A stretch of DNA of 64,000 nucleotides from CAWJMN01 sp963844055 (GTDB lineage: Bacteria > Planctomycetota > Planctomycetia > Pirellulales > Pirellulaceae): NCBI GenBank assembly GCA_963844055.1, contig CAWJMN010000001.1, positions 3,348,001 to 3,412,000 of the forward strand. Reading direction: 5' to 3'. Below are positions 17,011 to 25,436 of the stretch, one piece after another (within the stretch, counting starts at the first letter, position 1; each line of letters opens with the position of its first letter). The position numbers and the translations under genes were made by a program. The notes under the pieces were generated by a model. It was given only the letters and a program-made list of their open reading frames with translations, was not told the origin of the DNA and did no database searches.

Positions 17011-18957
17011 CTAGCAATCTTTCCTCGCCTCAATTGGGGCGAGGAAAGACTCGGTGGCCGGCTGTGGCAGATAAAAGGGCTCAGATTCCATCCAGCGGCG
17101 ACAGGTTTCAATTAATGCGACACGATCAATAGGCTTGGTCGCATAGTCATTACAGCCGGCATCCATACAGCGTTGCCGGTCCTCAGCCATCGCATGGGCT
17201 GTAAGGGCCACAATCGACGTACAACTTCCTTGCAGTCGCAATTTGCGAGCCAGGGTGTATCCATCCATCTCTGGCATTTGCATGTCGGTTAACAGCAGCG
17301 TGTAAGGACGACCTGCGGCTTGGGCTGTCTCAAACATTTCCAGGGCAATTCGGCCATTGTCGGCCACGTCAACTTCTGCGCCTGCCTTTTGTAAGTAGTA
17401 GCGAATCAATCGCTGATTATCGGGGCCATCTTCTGCTAGCAAGATTCTTCCTGACAAAGCCGACTGCGGCGAGTTTGCCACACGACGAGGTTCAACTCGT
17501 AGCACATTCATGCTAGAGACATCGGTCGATCCTTCAGCGATTTGAAGTGGCAACTCGACGCGGAAGCAGCTTCCTCTTCCGAGTTCAGTCCACGTAAGTA
17601 TCACTTCACCGCCAAGCAATCGGGCCAGTCGTCGACTAATGCTTAGCCCGAGGCCGGTCCCTCCATGATTTCGGCTGACGGTCGTATCTGCCTGAGCAAA
17701 CGGCACAAATAGCGACGCCGCCTGTTCGGCCGTCATGCCGGGGCCAGTATCCTTCACATCGATTACCAACCTTGGCCCGGTTTTCAAACGCTCCACACCT
17801 GCCACAAGGACGATCGTCCCTTGCTGGGTAAACTTAGCGGCGTTCCCCATGAGGTTCATCAAGATTTGCCGCAAACGTGTGGGGTCGCTTAGCACATAAC
17901 TTGGAATCGGAGTTGCTAACTTGACGTTTAGCGAAACCCCTTTGCCAGCAGCGCGCGGACGAATCAAGCTTTCTACCTCAGCCAGGATGCGCACCAGAGG
18001 CGTTTTGATTTTCTCGACGGTCATTCGATTGGCTTCGATTTTGGAGAGGTCCAAAATATCGTTGATGACCGTCAAAAGATGCTGCCCTGCATTGCGAATG
18101 GTTTCAATCGTCTGAGAACGATCCGCTGTTGAAAGAGTGGTGCTGGCGTCGTCTCTTAGCAAATCGGCGTATCCCAAAATGGCCGTAAGGGGCGTGCGAA
18201 TCTCGTGGCTCATGTTGGCCAGAAATTCACTCTTCGCTTTGCTGGCGGCATCTGCCAACTTATTTGCAACGCGTAACTGCTGCGTGCGAGTTTCTACCTC
18301 GATCTCGGTACGGCGGAAGGAGAGCTCAAGCTGGGCTTGCTTGACGGCGGTATCAACCAGCTCTTGACGTCCCCGATAACACGAAGAGATCAGAAACACA
18401 TTTTCGAAAACAACCCAGCCGGCATGTTCTAGCCAGCGCCATTCAACACCGCTAGTCATCCCGAAGACCGATTGCGGCCACCACATTCCTCGGATCATGT
18501 GGTCAAGAATCACCACCACGGAGGCGGTGCACATGACCTTCCAATCTCGATAGAAGGCGAGAAACGCAAGTGAGCCAAATACGTGAAAGTGGGTCTCGAT
18601 CCGTCCCCCTGTCACATGAATAAGGAGCGCCGACCAGCCCATCTGGGCAATGCTGATCACATGCGGCGTCAAGGCCGACTTAGAGCGATACAATCCCAAC
18701 CACACCGGATACACGGTTAATAGGGCGCCCAGAAAAACGGCACTCCACAGATGGATATGGACCGAGCTTGTCGTTCCGATCCAAGTATGCGGTGAGACGA
18801 CCGCTACCAAGATCATGCAGAATATCCACTGCAGAATCAGGAGGCGAGAGAAGATCTTGTTGGTCGATTGATTGAGCGCGTCGAGCTTGCTTTGGAAAAT
18901 CGAGTCGGCCAATTTTTGTTCTTCGGGCCACTGTGTGGTGTCTACGGCGTCTTGCAT
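17011..18957 (-). CDS. Membrane hybrid histidine kinase with His-rich N-terminal sensor and REC domain
   Basis: 648 residues from the ATG at 18957 (an in-frame start at 18972 is possible). Five or so transmembrane helices occupy residues 40-195, with the charged/His motif GGRIETHFHVFGSLAFL (about 117-133) and the HMIRGMWWPQSVFG loop, a recognisable sensor block in such kinases. A coiled linker (205-240) leads to HisKA with phospho-acceptor His251 (MSHEIRTPLTAILGYADLL), then HATPase (NLMGNAAKFT, KDTGPGMT, HGGTGLGLSISRRL), and a C-terminal receiver with Asp558 (LLLTDMQMPEMDG) and Lys in YATKPID. Phosphate probably moves from His251 to Asp558. No HPt or output domain; downstream partner unknown. 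The stop of the upstream redox gene overlaps its start by 16 bp. Confidence 0.92.
   Translation of the reverse strand: MQDAVDTTQWPEEQKLADSIFQSKLDALNQSTNKIFSRLLILQWIFCMILVAVVSPHTWIGTTSSVHIHLWSAVFLGALLTVYPVWLGLYRSKSALTPHVISIAQMGWSALLIHVTGGRIETHFHVFGSLAFLAFYRDWKVMCTASVVVILDHMIRGMWWPQSVFGMTSGVEWRWLEHAGWVVFENVFLISSCYRGRQELVDTAVKQAQLELSFRRTEIEVETRTQQLRVANKLADAASKAKSEFLANMSHEIRTPLTAILGYADLLRDDASTTLSTADRSQTIETIRNAGQHLLTVINDILDLSKIEANRMTVEKIKTPLVRILAEVESLIRPRAAGKGVSLNVKLATPIPSYVLSDPTRLRQILMNLMGNAAKFTQQGTIVLVAGVERLKTGPRLVIDVKDTGPGMTAEQAASLFVPFAQADTTVSRNHGGTGLGLSISRRLARLLGGEVILTWTELGRGSCFRVELPLQIAEGSTDVSSMNVLRVEPRRVANSPQSALSGRILLAEDGPDNQRLIRYYLQKAGAEVDVADNGRIALEMFETAQAAGRPYTLLLTDMQMPEMDGYTLARKLRLQGSCTSIVALTAHAMAEDRQRCMDAGCNDYATKPIDRVALIETCRRWMESEPFYLPQPATESFLAPIEARKDC
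17019..17048. repeat. Inverted repeat over the end of the kinase gene
   Basis: CTTTCCTCGCC (17019-17029) and GGCGAGGAAAG (17038-17048) form a perfect 11-bp stem with an 8-nt loop. It overlaps the last codons of the minus-strand kinase gene and lies just after the plus-strand gene that stops at 16983. No T-run; it may still block read-through between the convergent genes. Confidence 0.55.
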
Positions 18958-19670
18958 TCCGCCCTCCCACATGCGTTGGCACTTTCGGGGCTACCAAGAG
19001 GACAGCCGTACGCATTGGCAAAGCATGGGACTGAATTCTGCCCAGCGATGATTTGCATTACAGTGTCAAGACCCTCGCAGGGGCCCAGATGACCACGTGA
19101 GGGTGTCACTCCTCCGCTAAACTGCAACTGTTTTTGGCGATTGAATACCAATACGTGCCCCGATGTGTTCACGCCAAAACGCTGCGCCTCTTGACCATCA
19201 TGATCCAGCACCACCGTTGCGCCAGGTAACGTTTTACAAAGCCGAACGAGCGAGGTGTCGCACCACGATTCTGGCTGCGTACTTGGTGCATAAACCACCA
19301 CGGTTGTGGAGACACTTTTTGGCCTCGCCACAAATGCCCTGTGCAGTTGATCGACGGTAGCACGCGTGCAAAAGCATTGAGGATGTACAAACACAAGCAA
19401 TGCGTTTGTGTTTTCGGCTGGCAAGATCGCGGAGTCGGCCGGCCACTGCGAAGCGGCGGGGGCTGCCTGCCCTGGAATGCTGCCATAGAAGGCCAAACCA
19501 CCCAGTGATGCAAAGACGAGCGCACACCACACGACGTGGGGAATTGCGGCCGATAGCCACGAGAGACTTTTGCTGCTTGGGGCAGCAACTTGGCAGGAGG
19601 GCTTACCCGAATCACCTAGCGCCGGTGTTGCTGACCGGCAAAGCGAGTGAGAGAGGGTAAGCCAACGCAT
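18942..19670 (-). CDS. Membrane-anchored thioredoxin-fold protein with a C-x-C motif
   Basis: 242 residues, ATG at 19670. One transmembrane helix (PHVVWCALVFASLGGLAFYG, about 44-63) anchors an extracytoplasmic thioredoxin-like domain: LLVFVHPQCFCTRATVDQL (redox motif with Cys-Phe-Cys instead of Cys-x-x-Cys), VSTTVVVYAPSTQP, GATVVLDHDGQEAQRFGV (the cis-Pro loop area), and HVLVFNRQKQLQFSGGVTPSRG. A Cys-rich tail follows (PCFANAYGCPLGSPE, CGRAEC). It overlaps the histidine kinase start by 16 bp, so translation of the two is probably coupled and the redox protein may feed a signal to the kinase. That role is inferred from gene order. An N-terminal cytosolic extension of about 40 residues is unexplained. 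Confidence 0.8.
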   Translation of the reverse strand: MRWLTLSHSLCRSATPALGDSGKPSCQVAAPSSKSLSWLSAAIPHVVWCALVFASLGGLAFYGSIPGQAAPAASQWPADSAILPAENTNALLVFVHPQCFCTRATVDQLHRAFVARPKSVSTTVVVYAPSTQPESWCDTSLVRLCKTLPGATVVLDHDGQEAQRFGVNTSGHVLVFNRQKQLQFSGGVTPSRGHLGPCEGLDTVMQIIAGQNSVPCFANAYGCPLGSPESANACGRAECKTP

Positions 19671-19911
19671 AGAACACAGACTCTTTCGCCAGAACAGTCC
19701 AAAAGGAACTCATTTCGAGAACACCTGAAGAGAGTCGTAGAGTGTTTGTGATCGAGCTTGGCTTTGTGGCTATCGACTCGTTTGCAGGATACGCCACATT
19801 CGCAACTCTATGCCCCTCCGCTTGTTAGATCGGTTGCCAGCACAACCATAACGATCTTCGGTTTAAAAAACGTGTTTAGGCAAACAGATCCGAATATCAG
19901 GTACCCTAATG

Positions 19912-19938
19912 CGCACACCCGCAAGCATCGGGTGTGCG
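19912..19938 (-). terminator. Hairpin after the SGNH hydrolase gene
   Basis: CGCACACCC / GGGTGTGCG, 9-bp perfect stem and 9-nt loop, lies 22 bp after the stop at 19960. The U-tract is missing on the minus strand (ATTAGGG), so it is only a probable terminator or 3' stabiliser. Confidence 0.5.
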
Positions 19939-19959
19939 ACTATTTAACAGCAACGAGGC

Positions 19960-21123
19960 TTACGGTGCTTGAACCTTCAGAATTGGGCGTAGCGAATCCG
20001 TAAAAGCCTGAGCCTGTCGCAAGAAGCCCAGATCGGTGGGATGGGAGCTATCTACGGTGCCTTCATTATCGTCACCGAGCAGATGATCCCCTTTTAAGTA
20101 GTAGAGGCCCGTCACCCCGGCGCTGGTTAATCGATCAAAGGCGGCCTTGAGTTCGCCACGACTTCCTTCATGATGTTTTTGCTTGCCGAGATTAATAAAG
20201 GCATCGCTAAACGTGCGATCTTCGACAAGTACGATGGGAGTGCCTGGACGCTTCTCGCGAAGCAGTTTGACTAAGGGCTCGGTTCGCTCTTTAACCTGTG
20301 CGGCACCAATATTGGGAAGACAATCGATGACGTACACAGAAGCGTCGATCTCCGCCATCAGCTCCGCTACGGGAAGTTCCATTTGGCCGCTGCCCGAGAA
20401 GCCAAGATTCACCACGGGAAAGTCGAGCCAACGACCAATGATGGCTGTATGGACCATTCCGGGACGTGAAGCACATCCCCCCTGGGTAATTGAAGTACCG
20501 TAAAAAACGATTGGCTTTTCATGTCCGGCCGGATAAGGCTTGGCCTTATGCAAGACGGCATCGGTAGGAAGGCCGATCTCCACCGACTTCACGCCATTGT
20601 AGAGGGGCAAGTACAAAAGATAGTCACGCGACTTCTTTTCCAGTCCACCGACAAGCAAGGTGGCATTCTTTTGAGCGCCTGGCCGACCGTTGGCAACCCA
20701 GCGCCATATCCCTTTATCATCTCGGGCGTAGAGGTCCAAACCACTCACTCCAGTTGCTGGCATGTGCGGCATGGCCAAACTTGCGGAAGTGAGTTCCCAC
20801 TCAGCCTGGATTTTGCTGGCATCCGTACTAAACCGAACGCACAGCCCGGCCGATTGACGACTGAGGCCCCAAACGGCATCACGCACTTTTCCTTCGGCCT
20901 TGGCAGGAAAGCGATCAAAGGGAGCGGCAACATCTTGCCAAGCTTGTCCTTCCAACCCCAGTAGTTTGATGTCGTACCACAGCGTTCCCTCTTCTGCTCC
21001 CTTGTGCCCCTTATCGGCAGGAATGGCTTCCTGTGCATTGGCACCGGCAGGACCCAATAGTATCAGTAGCAAGGTCAAGTAGCCGACCTGGCTGGCAATC
21101 GTGCGCAGCATGTTTTGCATCAT
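19960..21123 (-). CDS. Secreted SGNH/GDSL-family hydrolase with N-terminal beta domain
   Basis: 387 residues. Signal peptide (VGYLTLLLILLGPAGANA), then a jelly-roll-like N-terminal domain (about 50-190) of the kind that precedes SGNH_hydro_3 esterases, then the catalytic domain. Catalytic Ser211 lies in FYGTSITQGG (block I), followed by the Gly in NLGFSGSGQM (block II), VIDCLPN (block III, Asn) and the Asp/His pair in DSSHPTDLG near the C-terminus (block V). Members deacylate carbohydrates or glycans; acetyl xylan or sialate esterase-type activity is plausible for a sugar-degrading planctomycete, but the substrate is not visible. Monocistronic, with a hairpin after the stop. Confidence 0.88.
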   Translation of the reverse strand: MMQNMLRTIASQVGYLTLLLILLGPAGANAQEAIPADKGHKGAEEGTLWYDIKLLGLEGQAWQDVAAPFDRFPAKAEGKVRDAVWGLSRQSAGLCVRFSTDASKIQAEWELTSASLAMPHMPATGVSGLDLYARDDKGIWRWVANGRPGAQKNATLLVGGLEKKSRDYLLYLPLYNGVKSVEIGLPTDAVLHKAKPYPAGHEKPIVFYGTSITQGGCASRPGMVHTAIIGRWLDFPVVNLGFSGSGQMELPVAELMAEIDASVYVIDCLPNIGAAQVKERTEPLVKLLREKRPGTPIVLVEDRTFSDAFINLGKQKHHEGSRGELKAAFDRLTSAGVTGLYYLKGDHLLGDDNEGTVDSSHPTDLGFLRQAQAFTDSLRPILKVQAP

Positions 21124-21252
21124 GAATCACTTCCCTATTTTTGAAGGTCAATGCGAGTCGCGTAACGCAGATCAGGCCTGCGTACGGAAACCAATGCGGG
21201 ACAGTTTACCCTGCACGATTGGCAAATGCGACAATATGATCCTTGGACGATG

Positions 21253-22743
21253 CTACTGGCCTGAGCGGTCACCAAGCGTCATCAGTTCGAGGTCGCAGCT
21301 ATCTCGCAGGGTTTCCTGCATGGAGAAGAAAGCTTCTAGCAATTGCTCGGGAGATTCAGGGCGTGAACGAACAATGGAGACCTTCGTTGGCGTTACCTCG
21401 ACATGCCCGGCAACTCCTTGCATGCGAAGATGTAGCCGGGTGATGGCACTATCGTAGTCGAGCGAAATACGACTGTTCCCAACGTCCTCGATCTGATCGA
21501 TAAAATTGGCCAGCACAATCGGCACTGGCGGGTAGAACTCGATCCGGTCAAAGACCTTATCGAACACGATGGCAAACTCGCGCGAGAGTACCCGCGCAAT
21601 ATCCTTAATCTCAGAGACTTGGCGATGGCAGATCACCTCGGATGGAGCTTGAGGGTCGAGGCTCATCGTGAGGGAATAATTGAAGAAGGGGGTGATAATG
21701 GTGGCGGTTCCATCACCCGGCTTGGAGACATTCAGATCGGCCCGCTTAAAGCGGAACTCTGATCGTAGCCCCTTAAAGATTTGATCGATCTCTTCTTCAA
21801 TGGAAGAACTAGCAATGCCGGCCAAAAACGTTTGTGAATACCGACTGGCATCGGTGGGAACCTGATGATTCTTTTTGTTGAAGCCGGGCAGGCTACGAAT
21901 ACTGCACGACTGTTCGCGCACCAATAACAGCCTTCCCGCCTGCGCGGCATACCGATGACCGGCGGACTTTTGCTGGTCGAGGAGTGGCGCAAGATCGGCA
22001 ACGACCCACTTCGTATGACCGGGAGTTGAGTAGAGCGTGGGCGTTTGCGGCCGATCATCCGCAAAGGCGGTCCGCAGCACGCGCGGAACTGATTCCTCTA
22101 AATAGCTTTGCAGACCTGCTACCGTGATTTGCTTTTTCGGACGGAGTGCCGAGGGCGCTTTTCCTTGGAGTGCTTCCAGTACGCCAAGCATCCAGGCTCC
22201 GTGCTGCTGGGCATCAACAGGCCAAGAACTTTCGGCAGTGCCACACGATGCCAGGCAGACCGCATTTTTACTGGTGGTGAAAAAACTCGACAACTCTTGC
22301 GTGAGTACTTCGCTGGACTCGGCCACATCGCCGCAGAGCGGATGTTCGAGCGGATGCCCATCCCAAAAAACGACCAAGCGGGGCGAGTCGGAATCTCGCA
22401 AAGAGGATAGCCAGGTTGTCAGCGGAATGCTGGTCGCTTCAAAATCGGTAGCGATGGCATCAAAGCAGGCGAGGTGGCTATGGCCGCGAACTTGGCCGTA
22501 TCGTCCAACGAAGTAGAGGAACAACTGATCCTCTTTGCCCAGTGAGCGGAGGGTTCGGCGCACCTTGGACTCGACGATGGTCTTGGTGGCCAAAGCGCCG
22601 GCCAGCACCACTTGGTCGATCTCTTCAAACCCCAAGGGAATCAATGCCTTGGCAAATTCGGCTAAGTCACGCTCAGCATGTGAAACTGGGGGGAGGCTGC
22701 CATCGGCATACCGTTCGATAGCTATTAGCAGCGCAATGTTCAT
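21253..22743 (-). CDS. Caspase-like protein with both catalytic residues missing, plus unknown C-terminal domain
   Basis: 496 residues from the ATG at 22743. The first 250 residues follow the caspase/C14 fold: NIALLIAIERYADG, LPPVSHAERDLAEFAKAL, a strand LFLYFVGRYG where active homologues have F-S-G-H-G (Arg81 replaces the catalytic His), LVVFWDGHPL where they have D-x-C-H-S-G (no Cys), then the intact structural part VCLASCGTAESSW, HGAWMLGVLEALQGKAP and ITVAGLQSYLEE. The rest (about 260-496) is a separate domain with LAGIASSSIEEEIDQIFKGL and VTPTKVSIVRSRPESPEQLLEAF, which I do not recognise. It is cytoplasmic (no signal). A pseudo-protease that binds or regulates a partner is the likely role, inferred. 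No obvious operon partner; the DUF202 gene is on the same strand upstream. Confidence 0.75.
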   Translation of the reverse strand: MNIALLIAIERYADGSLPPVSHAERDLAEFAKALIPLGFEEIDQVVLAGALATKTIVESKVRRTLRSLGKEDQLFLYFVGRYGQVRGHSHLACFDAIATDFEATSIPLTTWLSSLRDSDSPRLVVFWDGHPLEHPLCGDVAESSEVLTQELSSFFTTSKNAVCLASCGTAESSWPVDAQQHGAWMLGVLEALQGKAPSALRPKKQITVAGLQSYLEESVPRVLRTAFADDRPQTPTLYSTPGHTKWVVADLAPLLDQQKSAGHRYAAQAGRLLLVREQSCSIRSLPGFNKKNHQVPTDASRYSQTFLAGIASSSIEEEIDQIFKGLRSEFRFKRADLNVSKPGDGTATIITPFFNYSLTMSLDPQAPSEVICHRQVSEIKDIARVLSREFAIVFDKVFDRIEFYPPVPIVLANFIDQIEDVGNSRISLDYDSAITRLHLRMQGVAGHVEVTPTKVSIVRSRPESPEQLLEAFFSMQETLRDSCDLELMTLGDRSGQ

Positions 22744-22867
22744 GGACGATCCAGTTTGCTCCCAGCGAAACAATTTCCGCCTCGTAGAAACCAGGGAACC
22801 CCTCTCTGCAGCGGAGAGTCAATCCTACAAGAAGGAGGCGTATCCAACAACTAATGGTCGATGCGAT

Positions 22868-23275
22868 CTACTTCGCGGCACCCAGCCCGAACACCAGATA
22901 AACGGCCATCGCTAGGCCTAAGATCCCTAGCACAAATGCCAAGACCATTTCCATAGACCAAAATCGTGCCCGCAGGAATTCGCCACGTTCTAAGCGACGC
23001 ATGGTCGACCAGTATTTCAGCGCGGAGCCCACCGTGACGGCGACTCCTAGTAGTACCAAAAATGTTCCGGCAGCAATCGAAAAGCCGGTCGTCTTGGGGC
23101 CTACGTGTTCTGGAATGGAGGCCATCTCGCGCAGGAACAATCCAAACCGTGCCACCACAAACCCAAAACTCATCATGGCAAGACCGGTGCGAACCCATGC
23201 CAGCAGCGTGCGCTCGGCCGCAAAAAAGATCCTGGGGTCCACGGGACCATCAATCCCTTTTCCTTCTTCCGCCAT
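22868..23275 (-). CDS. DUF202 (YidH-like) inner-membrane protein
   Basis: 135 residues with three transmembrane helices (VRTGLAMMSFGFVVARFGLFL; GTFLVLLGVAVTVGSALKYW; MEMVLAFVLGILGLAMAVYLV). The family signature is the N-terminal AAERTLLAWVRTGLAM stretch, present at residues 19-34. DUF202 proteins are small membrane proteins of unknown function. Starts with ATG at 23275 and is on the same strand, 124 bp upstream of the pseudo-caspase gene, so the two could share a transcript. Confidence 0.9.
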   Translation of the reverse strand: MAEEGKGIDGPVDPRIFFAAERTLLAWVRTGLAMMSFGFVVARFGLFLREMASIPEHVGPKTTGFSIAAGTFLVLLGVAVTVGSALKYWSTMRRLERGEFLRARFWSMEMVLAFVLGILGLAMAVYLVFGLGAAK

Positions 23276-23591
23276 GTGAAGCGACTCCTAAAAAGCGTCG
23301 GGGCCGGGCTTGATTCGCCCTGACTCTTCGCAAGTCCTCAAGTTAAGTAGCCGATTGTAGGTCGGTAACTGGGGAAGGGGAAGCGAGCGAAACAGGGGTT
23401 CCTGATCTCCGCTTCTTCGATACCCCTACATTGGCAAGGCCTAGTGGAAACCTGCCAGGGATGCCAAAATCGATCATCCACGGTCTACTGAGCAAGTAAA
23501 AAACGGTGGAAAACGACTTGCCAAGCAAGCGTGCGACTGGAAAAACCGGATTGCACTGCTAACGTGCCAAGTACCTTTTTGATTTTTTTGA
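23276..23591. other. Gene-free region between divergent genes
   Basis: Promoter space for the DUF202 gene (leftward) and the DUF3050 gene (rightward). A short TTTTTTGATTTTTTTGAATG run precedes the DUF3050 start. No ORF or strong hairpin. Confidence 0.5.
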
Positions 23592-24392
23592 ATGACTAAA
23601 GAATTTATGAACGATCTTGCGTCTTCAGCGGTTTTAAGCCTTCGTGCTCGGATCGAGCCGTATCGTCAGCAGCTCTTAGAGCACCCGATCTATCATGACA
23701 TGCGCTCTCCCAAAGCGCTACAGATCTTCATGCAGCACCATGTGTTTGCAGTCTGGGATTTCATGTCGCTTCTGAAAGGGCTACAGCAAAAGCTTTGCTG
23801 CGTTCAAGTCCCCTGGGTTCCACCAGCCGGCAAGTTAGGCAGCCGGCTCGTCAACGAGATCGTCCTGGGAGAGGAATCGGACGAAGATGGCCAAGGTGGA
23901 TTTGCAAGTCACTTCGACCTCTATCGGCAAAGCATGGACGAGTTTGGGGCCGATGGCACCATCGTTGATGCATTCTTGGAAGGGCTACGGCAGGGAAAAA
24001 CCGTAAACGAAGCCCTGGAGCTCGCTCATGTTCCGCCAGCGGTGCAACAATTTGTACGCAAGACGTTTGCCTTTTTAGAGACAGGAGATGTCGCCCAGAT
24101 CTGTTCGGCATTTACTTACGGGCGTGAGGACTTGCTGCCGGATGTGTTTCAAAAGATCGTTGACGAGCTGCACGGCCAGACGGGCTATCAGCTGTCACGC
24201 TTTCAGTATTACTTGCTGCGACACATCGAACTCGACAAAGGTGAACATGGGCCGATGACTACCCAGTTAATGATCGAGCTATGCGGCCAAGATATGGCCA
24301 AGTGGAAGGCCGCTGAAGAAGCGGCCGTTAGTTCACTGGTGGCACGAATCGACCTTTGGAACGGCATCCATCAGGCGATCTTGGCAAGTTAG
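23592..24392 (+). CDS. DUF3050 heme-oxygenase-like-fold protein
   Basis: 266 residues, all-helical by composition. Typical family features are LEHPIYHDMRSPKALQIFMQ, HHVFAVWDFMSLLKGLQ (His and Asp/Trp pattern), EIVLGEESDEDG, SHFDLYRQSMDEFGA and the late HIELDKGEHGPM motif. In heme-oxygenase-like folds, such His/Glu residues can hold a di-iron or other metal centre; DUF3050 itself is uncharacterised. An alternative start is the ATG at 23607 (FMNDLAS). No signal peptide, so cytoplasmic. Convergent with the GDPD gene at 24448, with 55 bp between. Confidence 0.88.
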   Translation: MTKEFMNDLASSAVLSLRARIEPYRQQLLEHPIYHDMRSPKALQIFMQHHVFAVWDFMSLLKGLQQKLCCVQVPWVPPAGKLGSRLVNEIVLGEESDEDGQGGFASHFDLYRQSMDEFGADGTIVDAFLEGLRQGKTVNEALELAHVPPAVQQFVRKTFAFLETGDVAQICSAFTYGREDLLPDVFQKIVDELHGQTGYQLSRFQYYLLRHIELDKGEHGPMTTQLMIELCGQDMAKWKAAEEAAVSSLVARIDLWNGIHQAILAS

Positions 24393-24447
24393 TGCTTGGC
24401 GATTGTCGATCCTCACGAAAGAACGCCTACGCAATTCACAGTGATCG

Positions 24448-25257
24448 CTACTTCAGTCTCTCTTTGAGAAACCCAGGGCGATTGGTGGTGATGCCGTCTA
24501 CACCGATTTGCACCAGGCGTTTGGCGGCGGCAGGGTCGTCTACCGTCCAGACATAAAAGCCTAGCTTGGCGTCTTTGACCTTCTGAACTGCAGCAGCATC
24601 TAGCACCGGGTGATCGGATAGGTCTAGCCCGTCGGCATGGATGGTGTGGGCGGTTTTGATGAGGTCATCGAGGTTGCGGACTTCTTCTTTGTCATTCTTC
24701 ATGGCGACAATCCAGTACGCCTGAAGGTCGGGGCGAGCCTTCTTGGCGGCCGCGATTACTTCCGCATGAAAGCTAATGATAACGGTTTGCTCGGGGGCCA
24801 AGCCTGACGCAGTGATCGCTCGCAGAATTTCGGGAACGCCATAGGCGCCGCACTTCGCTTCAACAAAGATTCGCTTTCCTTTTGGAACGGTGGCCAATGC
24901 CTCTTCCAGTGTGGGAATCTTGGTGCCTGCGAACTTGGGATCTTTCCATTTGCCGACATCGAGCTGCTCAAGCTCTGCCAAGGTTTGATCAGAGACTTTT
25001 TTGGCAACCCCAGCCACTCGCTTGGTATCGCCATCATGAATGACGACAGCTCGGCCTTCCTTGCTAATCCAAACATCGAGCTCACCCGCCTCAGCCTGCT
25101 GTTCAAAGCCGAGCTGCATGGCGATCACCGTATTTTCCGGCGCATCGACCGAAGCTCCACGATGGGCAATGATTTCGACCGCTGACACGTTCGAAAAAAG
25201 CCCTCCCAGCATGTAGATCCATCCCAAGCTAACCGCTAAAAGCTTCGTACGGGGCAT
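24448..25257 (-). CDS. Secreted glycerophosphodiester phosphodiesterase
   Basis: 269 residues from the ATG at 25257, preceded by GGGAGAA seven bases upstream; a longer frame to 25287 is less likely. A signal peptide (LLAVSLGWIYMLGGLFSNVSA) precedes a GDPD TIM barrel with the family motifs: IIAHRGASVDAPENT (His-Arg and Glu), GELDVWISKEGRAVVIHDGDTKR (the Glu-x-Asp metal pair and the general-acid His), KRIFVEAKC, VIISFHAEV and a C-terminal FYVWTVDDP...GVDGITTNRPGF. It hydrolyses glycerophosphodiesters to glycerol-3-phosphate and an alcohol, Ca2+ or Mg2+ dependent, and would act outside the cytoplasm to recover phosphate or glycerol. Confidence 0.93.
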   Translation of the reverse strand: MPRTKLLAVSLGWIYMLGGLFSNVSAVEIIAHRGASVDAPENTVIAMQLGFEQQAEAGELDVWISKEGRAVVIHDGDTKRVAGVAKKVSDQTLAELEQLDVGKWKDPKFAGTKIPTLEEALATVPKGKRIFVEAKCGAYGVPEILRAITASGLAPEQTVIISFHAEVIAAAKKARPDLQAYWIVAMKNDKEEVRNLDDLIKTAHTIHADGLDLSDHPVLDAAAVQKVKDAKLGFYVWTVDDPAAAKRLVQIGVDGITTNRPGFLKERLK

Positions 25258-25436
25258 TCTCAACTTCTCCCTTGATCGGCGGACCATTACAACGATGGCA
25301 GTTTAACACGAATCCTTGGAGGGCGAACAATTGCCGGGAAACAGACGATTGTGCCCTTCGGACTCTTGCGACACACTTTACATCAACCGATACTGATGTT
25401 TTAGTCGCCTCAGAATTTCCACGGAGAGAAGACAAG

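Noticed and set aside
21253..22743. CRISPR-linked TPR-CHAT type protease.
   Set aside because: No TPR repeats, no CRISPR genes, and the catalytic residues are missing.
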